This document shows positions 53,201 to 63,279 of a DNA stretch of 64,000 nucleotides, piece by piece. This DNA is from Natronoglycomyces albus. Lineage in GTDB: Bacteria > Actinomycetota > Actinomycetes > Mycobacteriales > Micromonosporaceae. A model generated the notes under the pieces. It had not been told where the DNA came from and ran no database searches. It worked only from the letters and a program-made list of their open reading frames with translations. The stretch covers positions 3,596,001 through 3,660,000 of the forward strand of contig NZ_CP070496.1 in the NCBI RefSeq assembly GCF_016925535.1, read 5' to 3'. Each line of letters opens with the position of its first letter. The first letter of the stretch is position 1. The translations under genes were made by a program, and so were the position numbers.

Positions 53201-56200
53201 CTATGGTTGCTTCTTTTTGGACTTGCGGCTCCGGGCAGAGGCAAGGGGCCTCCAGGTGGCGAGATCGGCATCGGACAGTTCAAACCGTTCCTGTTGTTCG
53301 CTCAGGAAGTCCGCGTACAGCTGGGCAGGCGTCACCCCAAGCTCAGGGTCTACTTCATCATCGTGCCATTGTTTTAGCCAAGGCAATTGTTCTGCCAGAC
53401 CGGCGAAAATCGGCCTCAGGCGCTCTGAGTCCCAGCCTTCTTCACTTCGGACATGGGAGAGCATGGTCAGTGCGTGTGCAGCCTGGCGGTGGTCCCATCC
53501 GGCCCAGCCGATCAGCAGCGAGCTGTCATTGTCGGGAGCGGCACCAGGATAGGAGATAAACCGTTCCTTGGGCACGTCGAGCTTGCCGCGCTGACGCCAG
53601 TAGGAGGTCTTGCGGAAGTCGCCGGTGCCGTACTTGGGCGGGACGGCGATGTCAAGGCGCTCGCCCGTGCGGTCTTCTTCGCGCTGCTTTTCCCAGGTCT
53701 CTTCCCACTGGGCGCGTTTGCGCAGGCCGGAGTCCTTATAACGCAGGGCCGCCAGGTAGGGAACGTGCTCGGTGTCGATGATGTCGGCGAGGACTTTGGC
53801 GAGGTCGACATCAGAGCCAGCGTATAGCTTGGCTACGGAATCGACATCGTCGTCGTCCCGGAGCTTGTCGGCGAGCTGGTTGATCGTCAACGGCTGGGGC
53901 TGCTCGATGCCGTTGTGGTCGGGAGCAAACCAGAGTTCCCGGCGTTCACAGGCGTCAAGGAGCCAGGAACGAAGCGCTTCTTGCTCGCGCTGCTCCCACG
54001 GGGTGGTCGACCAGCGGCGCTTGCATTCGGGTCGCTCAATGAGCGCGATGTCCTTGCGAGACTCGATGCAGTCAATTCGCCGTTGTACAAGTTCTTGATA
54101 GGCTGCGGGCCAGTGGGACGGGATCTCGGTGATCGGGGTGGAGCCGTGGCGAGAGAACCACTCGGTCGAGACCTCACCTGCTTTCATCTTGCGGGCTAGG
54201 ACGATTTCGAAGGCCCGCTCACCTAGGTTGATTTCCGGAACGGCCTCGGGGTCAGTGGTGAGACTGGCGCGCTCGGCCTCATCGAGAAGGCCATAGAGGC
54301 CGTAGACTTCCCAATCCAACTCTTCTTGAGCGGCGATCATCTGACGGCGGAGCGATGTGTTGGCTGCTCGAGCATTATCAAGGCTGGTGCGGGTGGGGGC
54401 TTCAACTTCCGTAAGCGCGGAAGGCTCGGTTGAGGCAAGCTCCCGTCCCAGGGAATCTAGTCGGCGTCCAGAATCAAGCGGGAGTTTGGACGGAAGCGGG
54501 AATTCCTTCAGTTTGGTTCCGGTGAATTCGTATCTATCATCCCAACCTTCAGCACTCACACGCGCTCCGTCTTTCCCTACTGGATCGCCACCCTTTGGAT
54601 ACGAAACCTGCTTAAGCCAAAAGCAGGCCGTGGAACTGTTCAACAGGCCGAGTAGCTCTAGATGGTCGTCCTCGGTGGCGCCCTCTGGCAACTTGATCAC
54701 GGGAGCCGACTGCTTGAAGACCTTCCCCCCGCGGTCGAGCACGAAGTGGTTATGCGTAGCGACAAAGGCATACGTGATGGCGAATTCATGTGCACCCTTA
54801 TCTACCACAATTTGATGCCACTCATACCAAGGCCGACATTCTTGAAAGTAAGAGACCTTTCCGAAAGTCTGGCGGTTCCCTGCTACGGTCCTGTAAGGCC
54901 ACATCCACTTGTAACTGTCAAATTTCTTATTAAAGTCAACAAGCGATAGGTCATCTCTATACGGGAAAAAAGCGAAGTTCTCCCCACTGATATTCCAGTC
55001 ACGAATTTCAACGCCAAGCACCAACCGCTTCTTCAAATCGAGAGACTTCGTTCGCCGCCTCCAGTCAACCTTTCGGGCAAGCATTGCATCATCTGCATTG
55101 GTCATGCCGAAGATCCCAATTCTAATTACCCTTGGTTTGGATAGACTATTTTCAGCCTGGCTTAGTGTACGCAGCAATTCATCAACTCCACCACCTGAAA
55201 GACTCCATGGATGCTTGGCTAGTCGTCCTCGGTTCAGGTCAGCACAACTAACCCATTTGCTTTCGCTTTCAGGATGGTCAATTTGGCTTACTATTGCACT
55301 CCAGACCACCCCCTTCGACGGAACAGTGGGCTGTGAAGGCTCACCTTGGATTCCCTGCACTACTCGGACATCATGACCTCGCTGCGCGGATTTCCTTCCA
55401 ACCAAGATCACGGTCGGGGTGCCATGACCCGGAATGTAGGCACCCGAGGTATCGATAACGTGTGTCAGGTCGACCTTCAGATTGAAATATTTTTCAATGA
55501 GCTCAGTTCCGAACTCTCGTTTCATGAACGAATTTGCCGTAATTTGGCCAATATAGCCAGCGCCGACACGTTCATGTCGGCCATTGACTCCAAGTTCGAA
55601 GAACCGCGCAGCAAAAGGGACCGACAGCGCGTATTTACCTTTGCACACGTCCTTGTATGCTGCCCGGTAGTTGGCGTTTTCCCGCTTGTCTTTCACCGTG
55701 ATATACGGCGGATTTCCTACCACTACATGGTATGACCCTCGTCCAAGCAGGTCGACATTCCCGAAGCGTTCCTCATAGATGTCCTCAGTAACGAATGTAT
55801 GTGGCTCCAGGGTCGCGTTAAGAGCTTCCTGCACCTGCGTGGCACCTCGGCCGTGCAACAAAGAGTCACCTACCGCGATATTGACCGGGAAGTCAGGTGC
55901 CTCTTTAAGGGTTTTCGCCTCGGCCGCCTTCATTGCCGCCACGAACAACCGAAACCGGGCAATTGCTACCGCGAACGGGTTCTTGTCAACCCCGTGAATG
56001 CCATACAGCACCTTGCGGATCAATTCCCAGGGCTCCGCTCCGGGAGCACGGTGCTGCCAAGCCTTCAGCAACCGGTCGAACGCGCCTAGTAGGAAGTGGC
56101 CCGATCCGCAGGTCGGGTCGATGATGCGCAGGCCCTTCGGCATATCCTCACGCACATCCGGCCGTGGGTATTCCGGTTCCAGACCGAACTCGTCCATAGC

Positions 56201-56857
56201 CGGTTTCAACGTCAGGTCAAGAATGAACTCTTCCACGAACTCTGGCGTCTGCAGCAGCGCGAAGTTTTTCCGAGCCGCTTCCGAAAGGTCCTGGTATAGG
56301 TCCCCAAGAAAGCGCGTATCCCACTCCGGGTCCTCAAAGTCATGGACCAGTTCGCCGTCCTCACCACGCAGTCGCCAGAACTCGACCAGTTGTTTCGCCG
56401 CATGGTGGCTCGGCGTAATCCGCCACATCGGGTTGTGGGTCTGATCAAACAGCCCAGCCGCGACCTTAGATGCCTTCGACATGTCGTCGAATCCCGCCAG
56501 AATCCAGTCCCGGTCGGTATCCCGACCGGGGTTCTGCCCATAGAATTCGTGTTGACGGTCGGCCGGGATATCCCAACGCGCCTCTCCTGACGCTGCCAGG
56601 TACGGGTATTCGATCAGCCGGTTGTCCTCGCAGAACCGCTGGAATACTGTGCCAAGCACCCACGCAGCCGCAGCTTGAGTTACCTGAGCGTCAAGCCAAG
56701 TCTCATAGGTGACCGCAATGCGATCAGCGTTCTTGGCGGCCGCGTATTCGTTTTGAAGCGTGCTGCAGAACTCGGCCTCGTCCGCCCGCTCCAACAAATC
56801 GGCCTCAAGAGCCTTGACTTGCTGTTTCAGGTCAGCAAGCAGCAACTTATTGTCCAC
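53201..56857 (-). CDS. pglX: BREX type 2 adenine-specific DNA methyltransferase PglX
   Basis: A 1,218-residue N6-adenine methyltransferase. Motif I is in IIDPTCGSGHFLLGAF (246-261), the catalytic NPPY in VVGNPPYITVKD (382-385). A variable target-recognition region follows (about 400-760) and then a C-terminal helical part. It methylates host DNA; phage DNA lacking the mark is restricted. A GTG start at 56857 overlaps pglW by 11 nt. The DNA coding for the middle (about 54,650-55,660) is clearly more AT-rich than the rest, as if exchanged. A six-G run on the coding strand (54725-54730) is short compared with the longer G tracts used for phase variation. Confidence 0.96.
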   Translation of the reverse strand: MDNKLLLADLKQQVKALEADLLERADEAEFCSTLQNEYAAAKNADRIAVTYETWLDAQVTQAAAAWVLGTVFQRFCEDNRLIEYPYLAASGEARWDIPADRQHEFYGQNPGRDTDRDWILAGFDDMSKASKVAAGLFDQTHNPMWRITPSHHAAKQLVEFWRLRGEDGELVHDFEDPEWDTRFLGDLYQDLSEAARKNFALLQTPEFVEEFILDLTLKPAMDEFGLEPEYPRPDVREDMPKGLRIIDPTCGSGHFLLGAFDRLLKAWQHRAPGAEPWELIRKVLYGIHGVDKNPFAVAIARFRLFVAAMKAAEAKTLKEAPDFPVNIAVGDSLLHGRGATQVQEALNATLEPHTFVTEDIYEERFGNVDLLGRGSYHVVVGNPPYITVKDKRENANYRAAYKDVCKGKYALSVPFAARFFELGVNGRHERVGAGYIGQITANSFMKREFGTELIEKYFNLKVDLTHVIDTSGAYIPGHGTPTVILVGRKSAQRGHDVRVVQGIQGEPSQPTVPSKGVVWSAIVSQIDHPESESKWVSCADLNRGRLAKHPWSLSGGGVDELLRTLSQAENSLSKPRVIRIGIFGMTNADDAMLARKVDWRRRTKSLDLKKRLVLGVEIRDWNISGENFAFFPYRDDLSLVDFNKKFDSYKWMWPYRTVAGNRQTFGKVSYFQECRPWYEWHQIVVDKGAHEFAITYAFVATHNHFVLDRGGKVFKQSAPVIKLPEGATEDDHLELLGLLNSSTACFWLKQVSYPKGGDPVGKDGARVSAEGWDDRYEFTGTKLKEFPLPSKLPLDSGRRLDSLGRELASTEPSALTEVEAPTRTSLDNARAANTSLRRQMIAAQEELDWEVYGLYGLLDEAERASLTTDPEAVPEINLGERAFEIVLARKMKAGEVSTEWFSRHGSTPITEIPSHWPAAYQELVQRRIDCIESRKDIALIERPECKRRWSTTPWEQREQEALRSWLLDACERRELWFAPDHNGIEQPQPLTINQLADKLRDDDDVDSVAKLYAGSDVDLAKVLADIIDTEHVPYLAALRYKDSGLRKRAQWEETWEKQREEDRTGERLDIAVPPKYGTGDFRKTSYWRQRGKLDVPKERFISYPGAAPDNDSSLLIGWAGWDHRQAAHALTMLSHVRSEEGWDSERLRPIFAGLAEQLPWLKQWHDDEVDPELGVTPAQLYADFLSEQQERFELSDADLATWRPLASARSRKSKKKQP

Positions 56858-59800
56858 TAGATTCCTCGCTCAGGGCAGGGGCGGGCAGGTCTTCATCGAG
56901 GCGTGGTTTCAACACCCCGGCAGGAAATCGTATCTGTTCACCAGCTGAGTCGATAGCACCGACGTTGTAACCGTCCAGATGGGCCACGTGCCGCAAGGCA
57001 TCCGTCGGGCACAACAGCCACACCCCGTGCGGCCGCAGCTCGGGACGCCGGGCCGCGCTGAGAAGCTCATGCAGAACTTTCTGGCCGCCGGAGTAGCGGC
57101 CCAGCGGCGTCGCGTTGTACAGGAAAAGCACCCGGCCCTCCGCCGTAGCTTCCAGCAACGCCGTTTCAAACCGGTTCCACACCTCTACCAGAAGGTTCGT
57201 CAATGGCGCTGGAGGCGGAACCGTATCCGCAGCCAGGACTCTTTCCCAAGACGGTTTGTTACCGCGTTCGGCCACGTATTGACGCAAGAGTCGCAGGAAA
57301 ACTGCCTGCACATCCAACGCGACCACACCGGGTCGTGCGGCCAGCCATTTAGCAGCTGCACAAGTCTCGGCGACTCCAGTCTTGATTGCCCGGAAACCGC
57401 CGCTTTCGACAGCTTTATCAATCCGGTAGGTGAATCGCGCGGCCTCATCGGCCCCGCTTCCAACCCCAGTTGTCCGCGGGCCCTTGATGGAACTGGTGCG
57501 GCTGCCTTCCCCCAGCCGCAGACGGCCGCGGGCCGACGGGTGCTCCTCGACATCGAGGTCGCACTCATCCAAGAGATCCAATAGGCCCGAAAGATCTCTC
57601 GGGAAGCCTTCCAGGTCTCCGAACCGCGCCTTGACGCGCTTGATCAAGTCTTGCCACCTGACCCCGTCCTCATCATCGAGGTAGGCGCTCAATTGAGTGA
57701 GCGCCACTGCCCGCCTCGGGTTCATGTCAGTCGGATACAACTCCAACCGAGGCGTGACCGCGACTGACTTATTGGCGTCGGCAGCCAATCGCACCAGGTC
57801 AATGTCAGTCAAAACCACGCCATCGAGGGACGCGCAGGAGCGAAGCGCGGCAATCGCCTCGGCTGACGGCGGCAGCGGGTCTGCCTCACCAAGCCCGGAA
57901 ACGAGCCGCTGAGCTTCCAAGGCAAGCTCAGCCACGTAATCGAAAAGCTCACGTTCGGTTGGCTTCGTGTAGTCCTCACCGTCCGAGAGCGCTACTAGCA
58001 CTGAGCCATCGGAACGGCGGTGTAGAAGATACCGCGGTTCCTCCAGACTGTCCTCCACATGAACCGCCGCGTAGACGGCAGCACCCGCATTGGCCAGACG
58101 TTCGTCATGTTCGCTCAAGGCCGAACCGCGTCGCACCAAGATTGCAGCTGCCAGCCGAGAGGCCTCCATGACGCGCCCGTGCTCCGCCAAGACCTCAGCA
58201 ACCAGATCACGCAATGCATTAATCGACCTGAGCTTCTTCCACCGACTGTCCCGGACCTGATTGCGGTACTGGGTGATCCGCGCCGACGTCATGCCAGTTG
58301 CACGCTCGATCTGATCAGCCGGGGCCCACACTCGGACCGGGGCAGGTTGGTTGCCTTCCGGCAGGCCAACGAGCGCCCGAATACAACGCTGATAATCCAC
58401 CTCGCCCTTGACACTGACTAGCTCAGCAGCGATCGCATCGACCGTGGCATGACCGGCTTCCCCGGGCGCTTCCCCCAATCCAGGGGCGGTCTCGGCCAAA
58501 TGCAACTTGCCGCGCCACTCACGGGCCTTCTGTTGCAGTTCATTGCGAACCAGTAGGCCCACGCCGCGGAGGGTCTGGATATCAATACCAGGCAGTTCGG
58601 TCAGCTGGCCGACCGTGTCGATCTTGAGCCGCTTCAGAGCTGCGGCGCGAGCCTTCTCGCTGAGATCGGTCTGCGACAAAGGCAAGTCAGGGGCAAGTCG
58701 GGATTGGGGGTCAGGGCGGGGTACCTGGATCGAGACGGGGTCCGGCTCCGAGCTCAGAGCCTTGCGGAAAGCATCCTCCATCGCGTCCAGGTCGTCAAAC
58801 CGCTTCTTCACGTCACGGTGCAGCGCTTTGAGGAAGAAGGCTTTCAAACCTGCGGCGATCGACTGGTCGAATGCGTCAGACCGGATCTGCGGAACCGTCT
58901 CCGTTTCCGGCAGATCAGCCGGTTCGGTCAGGCCGTCACCCCAGGAAGGCAGCTCGGCAGTCACCATTTCGTAGAGGGTGACCGCCAGGGCATAGTGTTC
59001 GGCGGCCGAGTCATAGCTGGTGCGACGAGGAGGCCCCAGGAACGGATCAAGGTACGCCTTAGTACCCGCCTCAAGATTGGTAAGTGCGACTCCGGAAAGT
59101 GAAAAATCGAAGAGGAAGAGGTGGCGACGCTGCTTGTTCTTACCCTCTCGAACCCCCAGATTGTCGGGCTTAATGTCGCGATGCCGGACACCATGATCTT
59201 CCAGGTTACGCAAAGCCCCAAAAAGATCCCGCGTCCAACCCTTCAGCTCCTCACCAGTCAGGCTGCCCTCTCGGCGCAGGTACTGGGCAAGCGACTGTTC
59301 GCCAGCCACGGCTTCGACGAGGACCTTGCGACCCCCAAGGTCGATGGGGCCTCTCAGCAGCTCCACCACGTGAGTGGCACGAACAGACCGCAAAACCTCG
59401 GCCTCGTATGCGAGTGCCTGCGTAGCGCGCTCCTCATCCAGAGCCACCTTGAGGACCACTTCAAAGTGTTCCTCGCCCTTGGCCTTCTCAGTGTCCTCGG
59501 CCAGCAGCGCCCGGCCGGTTCCGCCGCTGCCCAAAACCCGCTTGATCCGGTACTGCCCGACCGTGTCGCCAGGACCGGCGGTCAAAGGGTCGGGGTCCGG
59601 CTCGTCGTAGAGGGCACTGATCTCCTCCTCCACGGTGTCAAGCTCGGCCATAAATGCGGCTACGTCAGCAAACCTGCGGCTGTGGTGGCAGGTCGCGCCC
59701 TGCACCATCTGGTCCATCGCCGGGGTCATGTCATCGCTAATGGCGGAGGGAACCAGCGACTCGCTTGCCTTCAGCAGTTCGGCCATACTCTCGCGAGTCT

Positions 59801-61067
59801 CGGCCGGTTCCTGGCCAGTCAGGATGAGATAGGCAAGCGCCCCGAGGCCAAAAATGTCCAGCTGGATCGGGTCAGCCTGCACGTTCGGGGCTTCCGGGGC
59901 GATATAAGTGCCCGCGGCGGCACCGATGTGAGGAGCCACTTTGCCCCACGAGGTCGTATGGCCCGCCTGATCCCGACCACGGCGGGCGGCCCCCTGCCAA
60001 TCGGCAATACGCAGGCGCGGGTACTGGCCGTCGACCTCAACCCAAACGCTATTGGCCGCCAATGCCCGGTGATAGAGGCGCTGGCCGTGGGCGTGACGGA
60101 GGGCGTCGGCGAGTTGGCGGATCATCTCCACCCGGGTCTCGAGCGGGAGCCACTCCCCGCCGGTCGCCATATACTGGTTCAGTCGCTGCCAGCTGCGGCC
60201 GTGTTCGAACACGACCGCAGGTCCGAGGTCTTCGACCACCCCGCGATTGTCGACCGAGACGATGCCGGGGTGATTAATGCCCACCAAACTCTTGTACTCA
60301 CGCTCGACCGCCATCGTCATCGAGGCGCGGGCCTCTTCGCTAGATCCCTTGGCAGTGAGGTAAATGCGTACTCGCCGGGGCGGGTCCTCGGGGAAATCCG
60401 TGTTGCTGGCTAGGAAGTCCTGCCAGGTGGGGCCCGAATCAAGTTCCTTCGGGTCGAGCGTGTACTGGCCAATACGGCGTTGGGTGCGGATTGGGGCAAC
60501 GCCGATCTTGGTCAGCAGCTGCGGGAGCCTCGCGAAGAAGCCTTGGGGCGTGCGCCGGTCTGGGCGGGGCGCTCGGTTAAGAAGGCCGGTGACAATTCCA
60601 GCCAGACCGGTCTGGTTGCTCAGCCCTTCTCGGCCATAGACTTTGGTCTTTTGAATCTCGTCAAATTCGCAGACTAGGTCGAGAGCCGAGAGGAATACGG
60701 CAGCGTCGAGAAAGGGGATCTTCGCATTCCCGGTGCTGACCTTTTGGAGCAAACCCTTGAGCTCCTTGGCCTTCTGGTTGGTCAGGTGGAGCGGATTGCC
60801 GATCGTGCTGTCACGTCCGAACGACCAGGTGGCCCCATTGTTCTTCGCTCGTCCACGATGGGCCTTCAGCTCGACGAGAAAGAAACCTGCGGGGACAGCA
60901 ATGAGTAGGTCGCACTCCCGAACTGCTCCGTTGGGTGCGGTAAAACTAAAGCACTGCCGTGCGTAGTAGGGGATGGGGAGTTCATCAAGACAGTTCTTGA
61001 TGTGGTCAAGCCCCTCTTGCTCCCACTGAAAATTCGAGGGCTCTCCGTCCCAAACACGCTGTACCAA
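56847..61067 (-). CDS. pglW: BREX type 2 Ser/Thr protein kinase PglW with NERD domain
   Basis: A 1,406-residue protein from a TTG at 61067 after GGGAGG. The N-terminus has a NERD-like nuclease-related domain (ECDLLIAVPAGFFLVELKAH, 51-70). Two kinase-like domains follow. The first (about 200-480) has YHRALAANSVWV in place of HRD and IADWQG in place of DFG, so it looks inactive. The second (about 505-760) has GSGGTGRALLA, VVLKVA, HRDIKPDNLGV and FDFSLSG and looks active. A helix-hairpin-like segment near 830-860 and a long C-terminal part complete it. It starts the BREX operon and faces the DUF6119 gene across 368 bp. Confidence 0.95.
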   Translation of the reverse strand: MVQRVWDGEPSNFQWEQEGLDHIKNCLDELPIPYYARQCFSFTAPNGAVRECDLLIAVPAGFFLVELKAHRGRAKNNGATWSFGRDSTIGNPLHLTNQKAKELKGLLQKVSTGNAKIPFLDAAVFLSALDLVCEFDEIQKTKVYGREGLSNQTGLAGIVTGLLNRAPRPDRRTPQGFFARLPQLLTKIGVAPIRTQRRIGQYTLDPKELDSGPTWQDFLASNTDFPEDPPRRVRIYLTAKGSSEEARASMTMAVEREYKSLVGINHPGIVSVDNRGVVEDLGPAVVFEHGRSWQRLNQYMATGGEWLPLETRVEMIRQLADALRHAHGQRLYHRALAANSVWVEVDGQYPRLRIADWQGAARRGRDQAGHTTSWGKVAPHIGAAAGTYIAPEAPNVQADPIQLDIFGLGALAYLILTGQEPAETRESMAELLKASESLVPSAISDDMTPAMDQMVQGATCHHSRRFADVAAFMAELDTVEEEISALYDEPDPDPLTAGPGDTVGQYRIKRVLGSGGTGRALLAEDTEKAKGEEHFEVVLKVALDEERATQALAYEAEVLRSVRATHVVELLRGPIDLGGRKVLVEAVAGEQSLAQYLRREGSLTGEELKGWTRDLFGALRNLEDHGVRHRDIKPDNLGVREGKNKQRRHLFLFDFSLSGVALTNLEAGTKAYLDPFLGPPRRTSYDSAAEHYALAVTLYEMVTAELPSWGDGLTEPADLPETETVPQIRSDAFDQSIAAGLKAFFLKALHRDVKKRFDDLDAMEDAFRKALSSEPDPVSIQVPRPDPQSRLAPDLPLSQTDLSEKARAAALKRLKIDTVGQLTELPGIDIQTLRGVGLLVRNELQQKAREWRGKLHLAETAPGLGEAPGEAGHATVDAIAAELVSVKGEVDYQRCIRALVGLPEGNQPAPVRVWAPADQIERATGMTSARITQYRNQVRDSRWKKLRSINALRDLVAEVLAEHGRVMEASRLAAAILVRRGSALSEHDERLANAGAAVYAAVHVEDSLEEPRYLLHRRSDGSVLVALSDGEDYTKPTERELFDYVAELALEAQRLVSGLGEADPLPPSAEAIAALRSCASLDGVVLTDIDLVRLAADANKSVAVTPRLELYPTDMNPRRAVALTQLSAYLDDEDGVRWQDLIKRVKARFGDLEGFPRDLSGLLDLLDECDLDVEEHPSARGRLRLGEGSRTSSIKGPRTTGVGSGADEAARFTYRIDKAVESGGFRAIKTGVAETCAAAKWLAARPGVVALDVQAVFLRLLRQYVAERGNKPSWERVLAADTVPPPAPLTNLLVEVWNRFETALLEATAEGRVLFLYNATPLGRYSGGQKVLHELLSAARRPELRPHGVWLLCPTDALRHVAHLDGYNVGAIDSAGEQIRFPAGVLKPRLDEDLPAPALSEESSGQ

Positions 61068-61435
61068 GCGTCCAGCCTCCCAAATTGCTACCCCGCAGTT
61101 CTACTTTGACATGGCGTACATCCAGGATACGGAGCGGCTGTGGCCTGATTACCTCAGGTAGTCAATCTGGTAACCGCATGATCACAGAAGATCACATGAG
61201 CTGACCGGACTATTCATCCGAAATGCACAAATGACACAAAGGGCAAAACGGACGCGGGTTCGATCCACCCTTGGCCGACGACGATGGAGGCATTGAGCGC
61301 GGATGGTTGCCCCAGGATGCTGAGCTGGCCACCACCTTGACCACTAGATGTCAACTCCACGACAGACAAGGTCCCGATCTAAGTGTGTGATGAGAAGGTC
61401 GCTCTTCGCAACTGTCCATGGAGTGAGCCTAGCTT
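61068..61435. other. Divergent promoter region between pglW and the DUF6119 gene
   Basis: This 368-bp gap must carry promoters for the BREX operon (minus) and the DUF6119 gene (plus). A short stretch near 61255-61272 (GCGGGTTCGATCCACCC) looks like a tRNA T-arm but has no other tRNA part, so it could be a relic of an attachment site or chance. No coding frame is supported. No clear operator is seen. Confidence 0.5.
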
Positions 61436-63091
61436 ATGTCACCGCCCGATTCCTCAACCCATATAGCGACTCTGCATCGGCTGAGAGACATCGAGCCTAA
61501 TACCGATGCAATGTTTGAAGCGCTCGGAGACGAACGAATTGACAAACTCATCGAACGCGGGGCTGACTACAGCAACACCGAGGTGGCTGGCTGTCCGGCT
61601 CTGGTGGTCTTCGGTCAGGGTGACGAGTGCAAGCCGTCATGGCTTAACAATGCTCGGAAGACCACCGGGTTGCCGCTTGACCTGACCACCCAAAATAGTT
61701 TTGCTCTGCTGCTCATAGCGGTTGACGGCACTGTATACGGCCTTGGGTACGGCACTGGATACCACTTAATCCCCAGTGAATACAAAGACGCTCGATTTGG
61801 GTTGTCCTTCGCAGCCCGAGTTGCCGACCCCGAGCGGGTTCGAGACTTGGTACGGAGACGACCCGGTCAACGCGGCAGGGTTGACGGCACCTGGGCCGCA
61901 GGCGGCATACCTGTGTGGCTGATCGGTGTTGATCAACAAAGCGACGTCATCGACCGCCTCGGAGCGACCACCACCGGTCTAGATCTCACGGCATCTCGTA
62001 ACGGCAGCGGAGACATACGGATTCAAGGGGGCATTGGACTTCGCGCCCGGTTTGGCGTCGCACCGGAAGACTTGGTACATGATATTCGCACGATCGCGGC
62101 GATCATTAACGAGAAAGCACCGATTGCTGAGCTAGCCTTTGTGGACCACATGGCAGTTGTCAATGACACCACGCGCCGCGAGTGGCTAGACGCAAATCTC
62201 GAGTCGATCCTTTCTTCAACTGAAACGGCCTGCCGCGACTTGGCGATTGCTATCCCCGAAGAATGCCTTGACGACTATCACCAGGCCCGTAGTACGGAGA
62301 TCCGGATTGGGTCCGCGCCCGCCAAACCCGTCACAGAGGTCACGATGGAGGCAATAGCTACCCGCGCCTCGGTTCAAAAGGAAGGGACACGAGTAGCTTC
62401 TCTTAGAAAAGGGCGAATCCAACTCTATACCGATCAACTCCAACGTGATCGACTCTCCCACTCCAATGCGCTGAAGTGGATCGAGGCAACAGTCAGCCTC
62501 GATGAACGGCGCTACCATCTTCTGGACGGGGAGTGGCTGGAGTTCGACGGCGCTTATGCAGACAGCCAGGACGGACTCATCGAGGAGCTGCTCGCAGGGA
62601 GCAGCGACATCGAATTGCCCGCCTGGAAGGACGGCTGGAAGGAGGAGGACTACCTGCACTTCGCAGCGATCCGAACCCAAATGCCCTGCTTGGACCGGAA
62701 ACTCATCTCCATCAGCGGCGGTCGTAAGTTCGAAGCATGCGATCTTCTAGGGCCTGACAATGAACTGATCCATGTCAAGCAGGGCGGCAGCTCGAAGCCC
62801 TTGAGCCACCTGTTCAACCAAGGACTGGTTTCCGCAGCAGAATTGCAGCATTCCAGCGAAGCCAGAAAGAAGTTCTCCGAGCTAGTGCAGGTACATGGAA
62901 ACGGCCGGGCGATACCGCTTGACTTCGTACCCAGTAAGGTCGTGTATGCATTCCGATGTACAGACGGACGGACATTGTCAGCCTCCACCCTGTACCCCTT
63001 CTCAAAGGTCACGTTGGGTTCCTCGGCTAGACGGCTGCGAGACATGGGCATTGAGGTAAAGCTCATTGGCATCGATACAGTTGCCGAATAA
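61436..63091 (+). CDS. TIGR04141/DUF6119 family sporadically distributed protein
   Basis: A 551-residue protein with the features of the TIGR04141 (DUF6119) family: an N-terminal region with SWLNNARKTTGLPL, then YGLGYGTGYHLIPSEYKDARF, GLSFAARVADP, and near the C-terminus HVKQGGSSKPLSHLFNQGLV and VVYAFRC. Members are spread patchily and are often found in defence islands, but no activity is established. The ATG at 61436 has a weak GGAG site. It is divergent from pglW, so it may be an independent defence gene or a modulator of the BREX locus. Confidence 0.8.
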   Translation: MSPPDSSTHIATLHRLRDIEPNTDAMFEALGDERIDKLIERGADYSNTEVAGCPALVVFGQGDECKPSWLNNARKTTGLPLDLTTQNSFALLLIAVDGTVYGLGYGTGYHLIPSEYKDARFGLSFAARVADPERVRDLVRRRPGQRGRVDGTWAAGGIPVWLIGVDQQSDVIDRLGATTTGLDLTASRNGSGDIRIQGGIGLRARFGVAPEDLVHDIRTIAAIINEKAPIAELAFVDHMAVVNDTTRREWLDANLESILSSTETACRDLAIAIPEECLDDYHQARSTEIRIGSAPAKPVTEVTMEAIATRASVQKEGTRVASLRKGRIQLYTDQLQRDRLSHSNALKWIEATVSLDERRYHLLDGEWLEFDGAYADSQDGLIEELLAGSSDIELPAWKDGWKEEDYLHFAAIRTQMPCLDRKLISISGGRKFEACDLLGPDNELIHVKQGGSSKPLSHLFNQGLVSAAELQHSSEARKKFSELVQVHGNGRAIPLDFVPSKVVYAFRCTDGRTLSASTLYPFSKVTLGSSARRLRDMGIEVKLIGIDTVAE

Positions 63092-63279
63092 GCTTTGTGG
63101 ACCTAACGGCGGCTTCGGTTACTTAATCGACGGCATAAGCGCTTTCGGGGGCTCTAGCTCGGGGCTCGCGACGTCCCATGAAGTTCGACGATGTCTCGGC
63201 GGCACCAAAGATGTGAATCGATCACGCTTAGTGGCTTGAATGAGAAAGTCCAAACCCAAATGGCCTTGGTCGACCTGAT

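Noticed and set aside
61250-61280. tRNA T-arm-like sequence GCGGGTTCGATCCACCC
   Set aside because: No acceptor, D or anticodon arm can be built around it; not reported as a tRNA.
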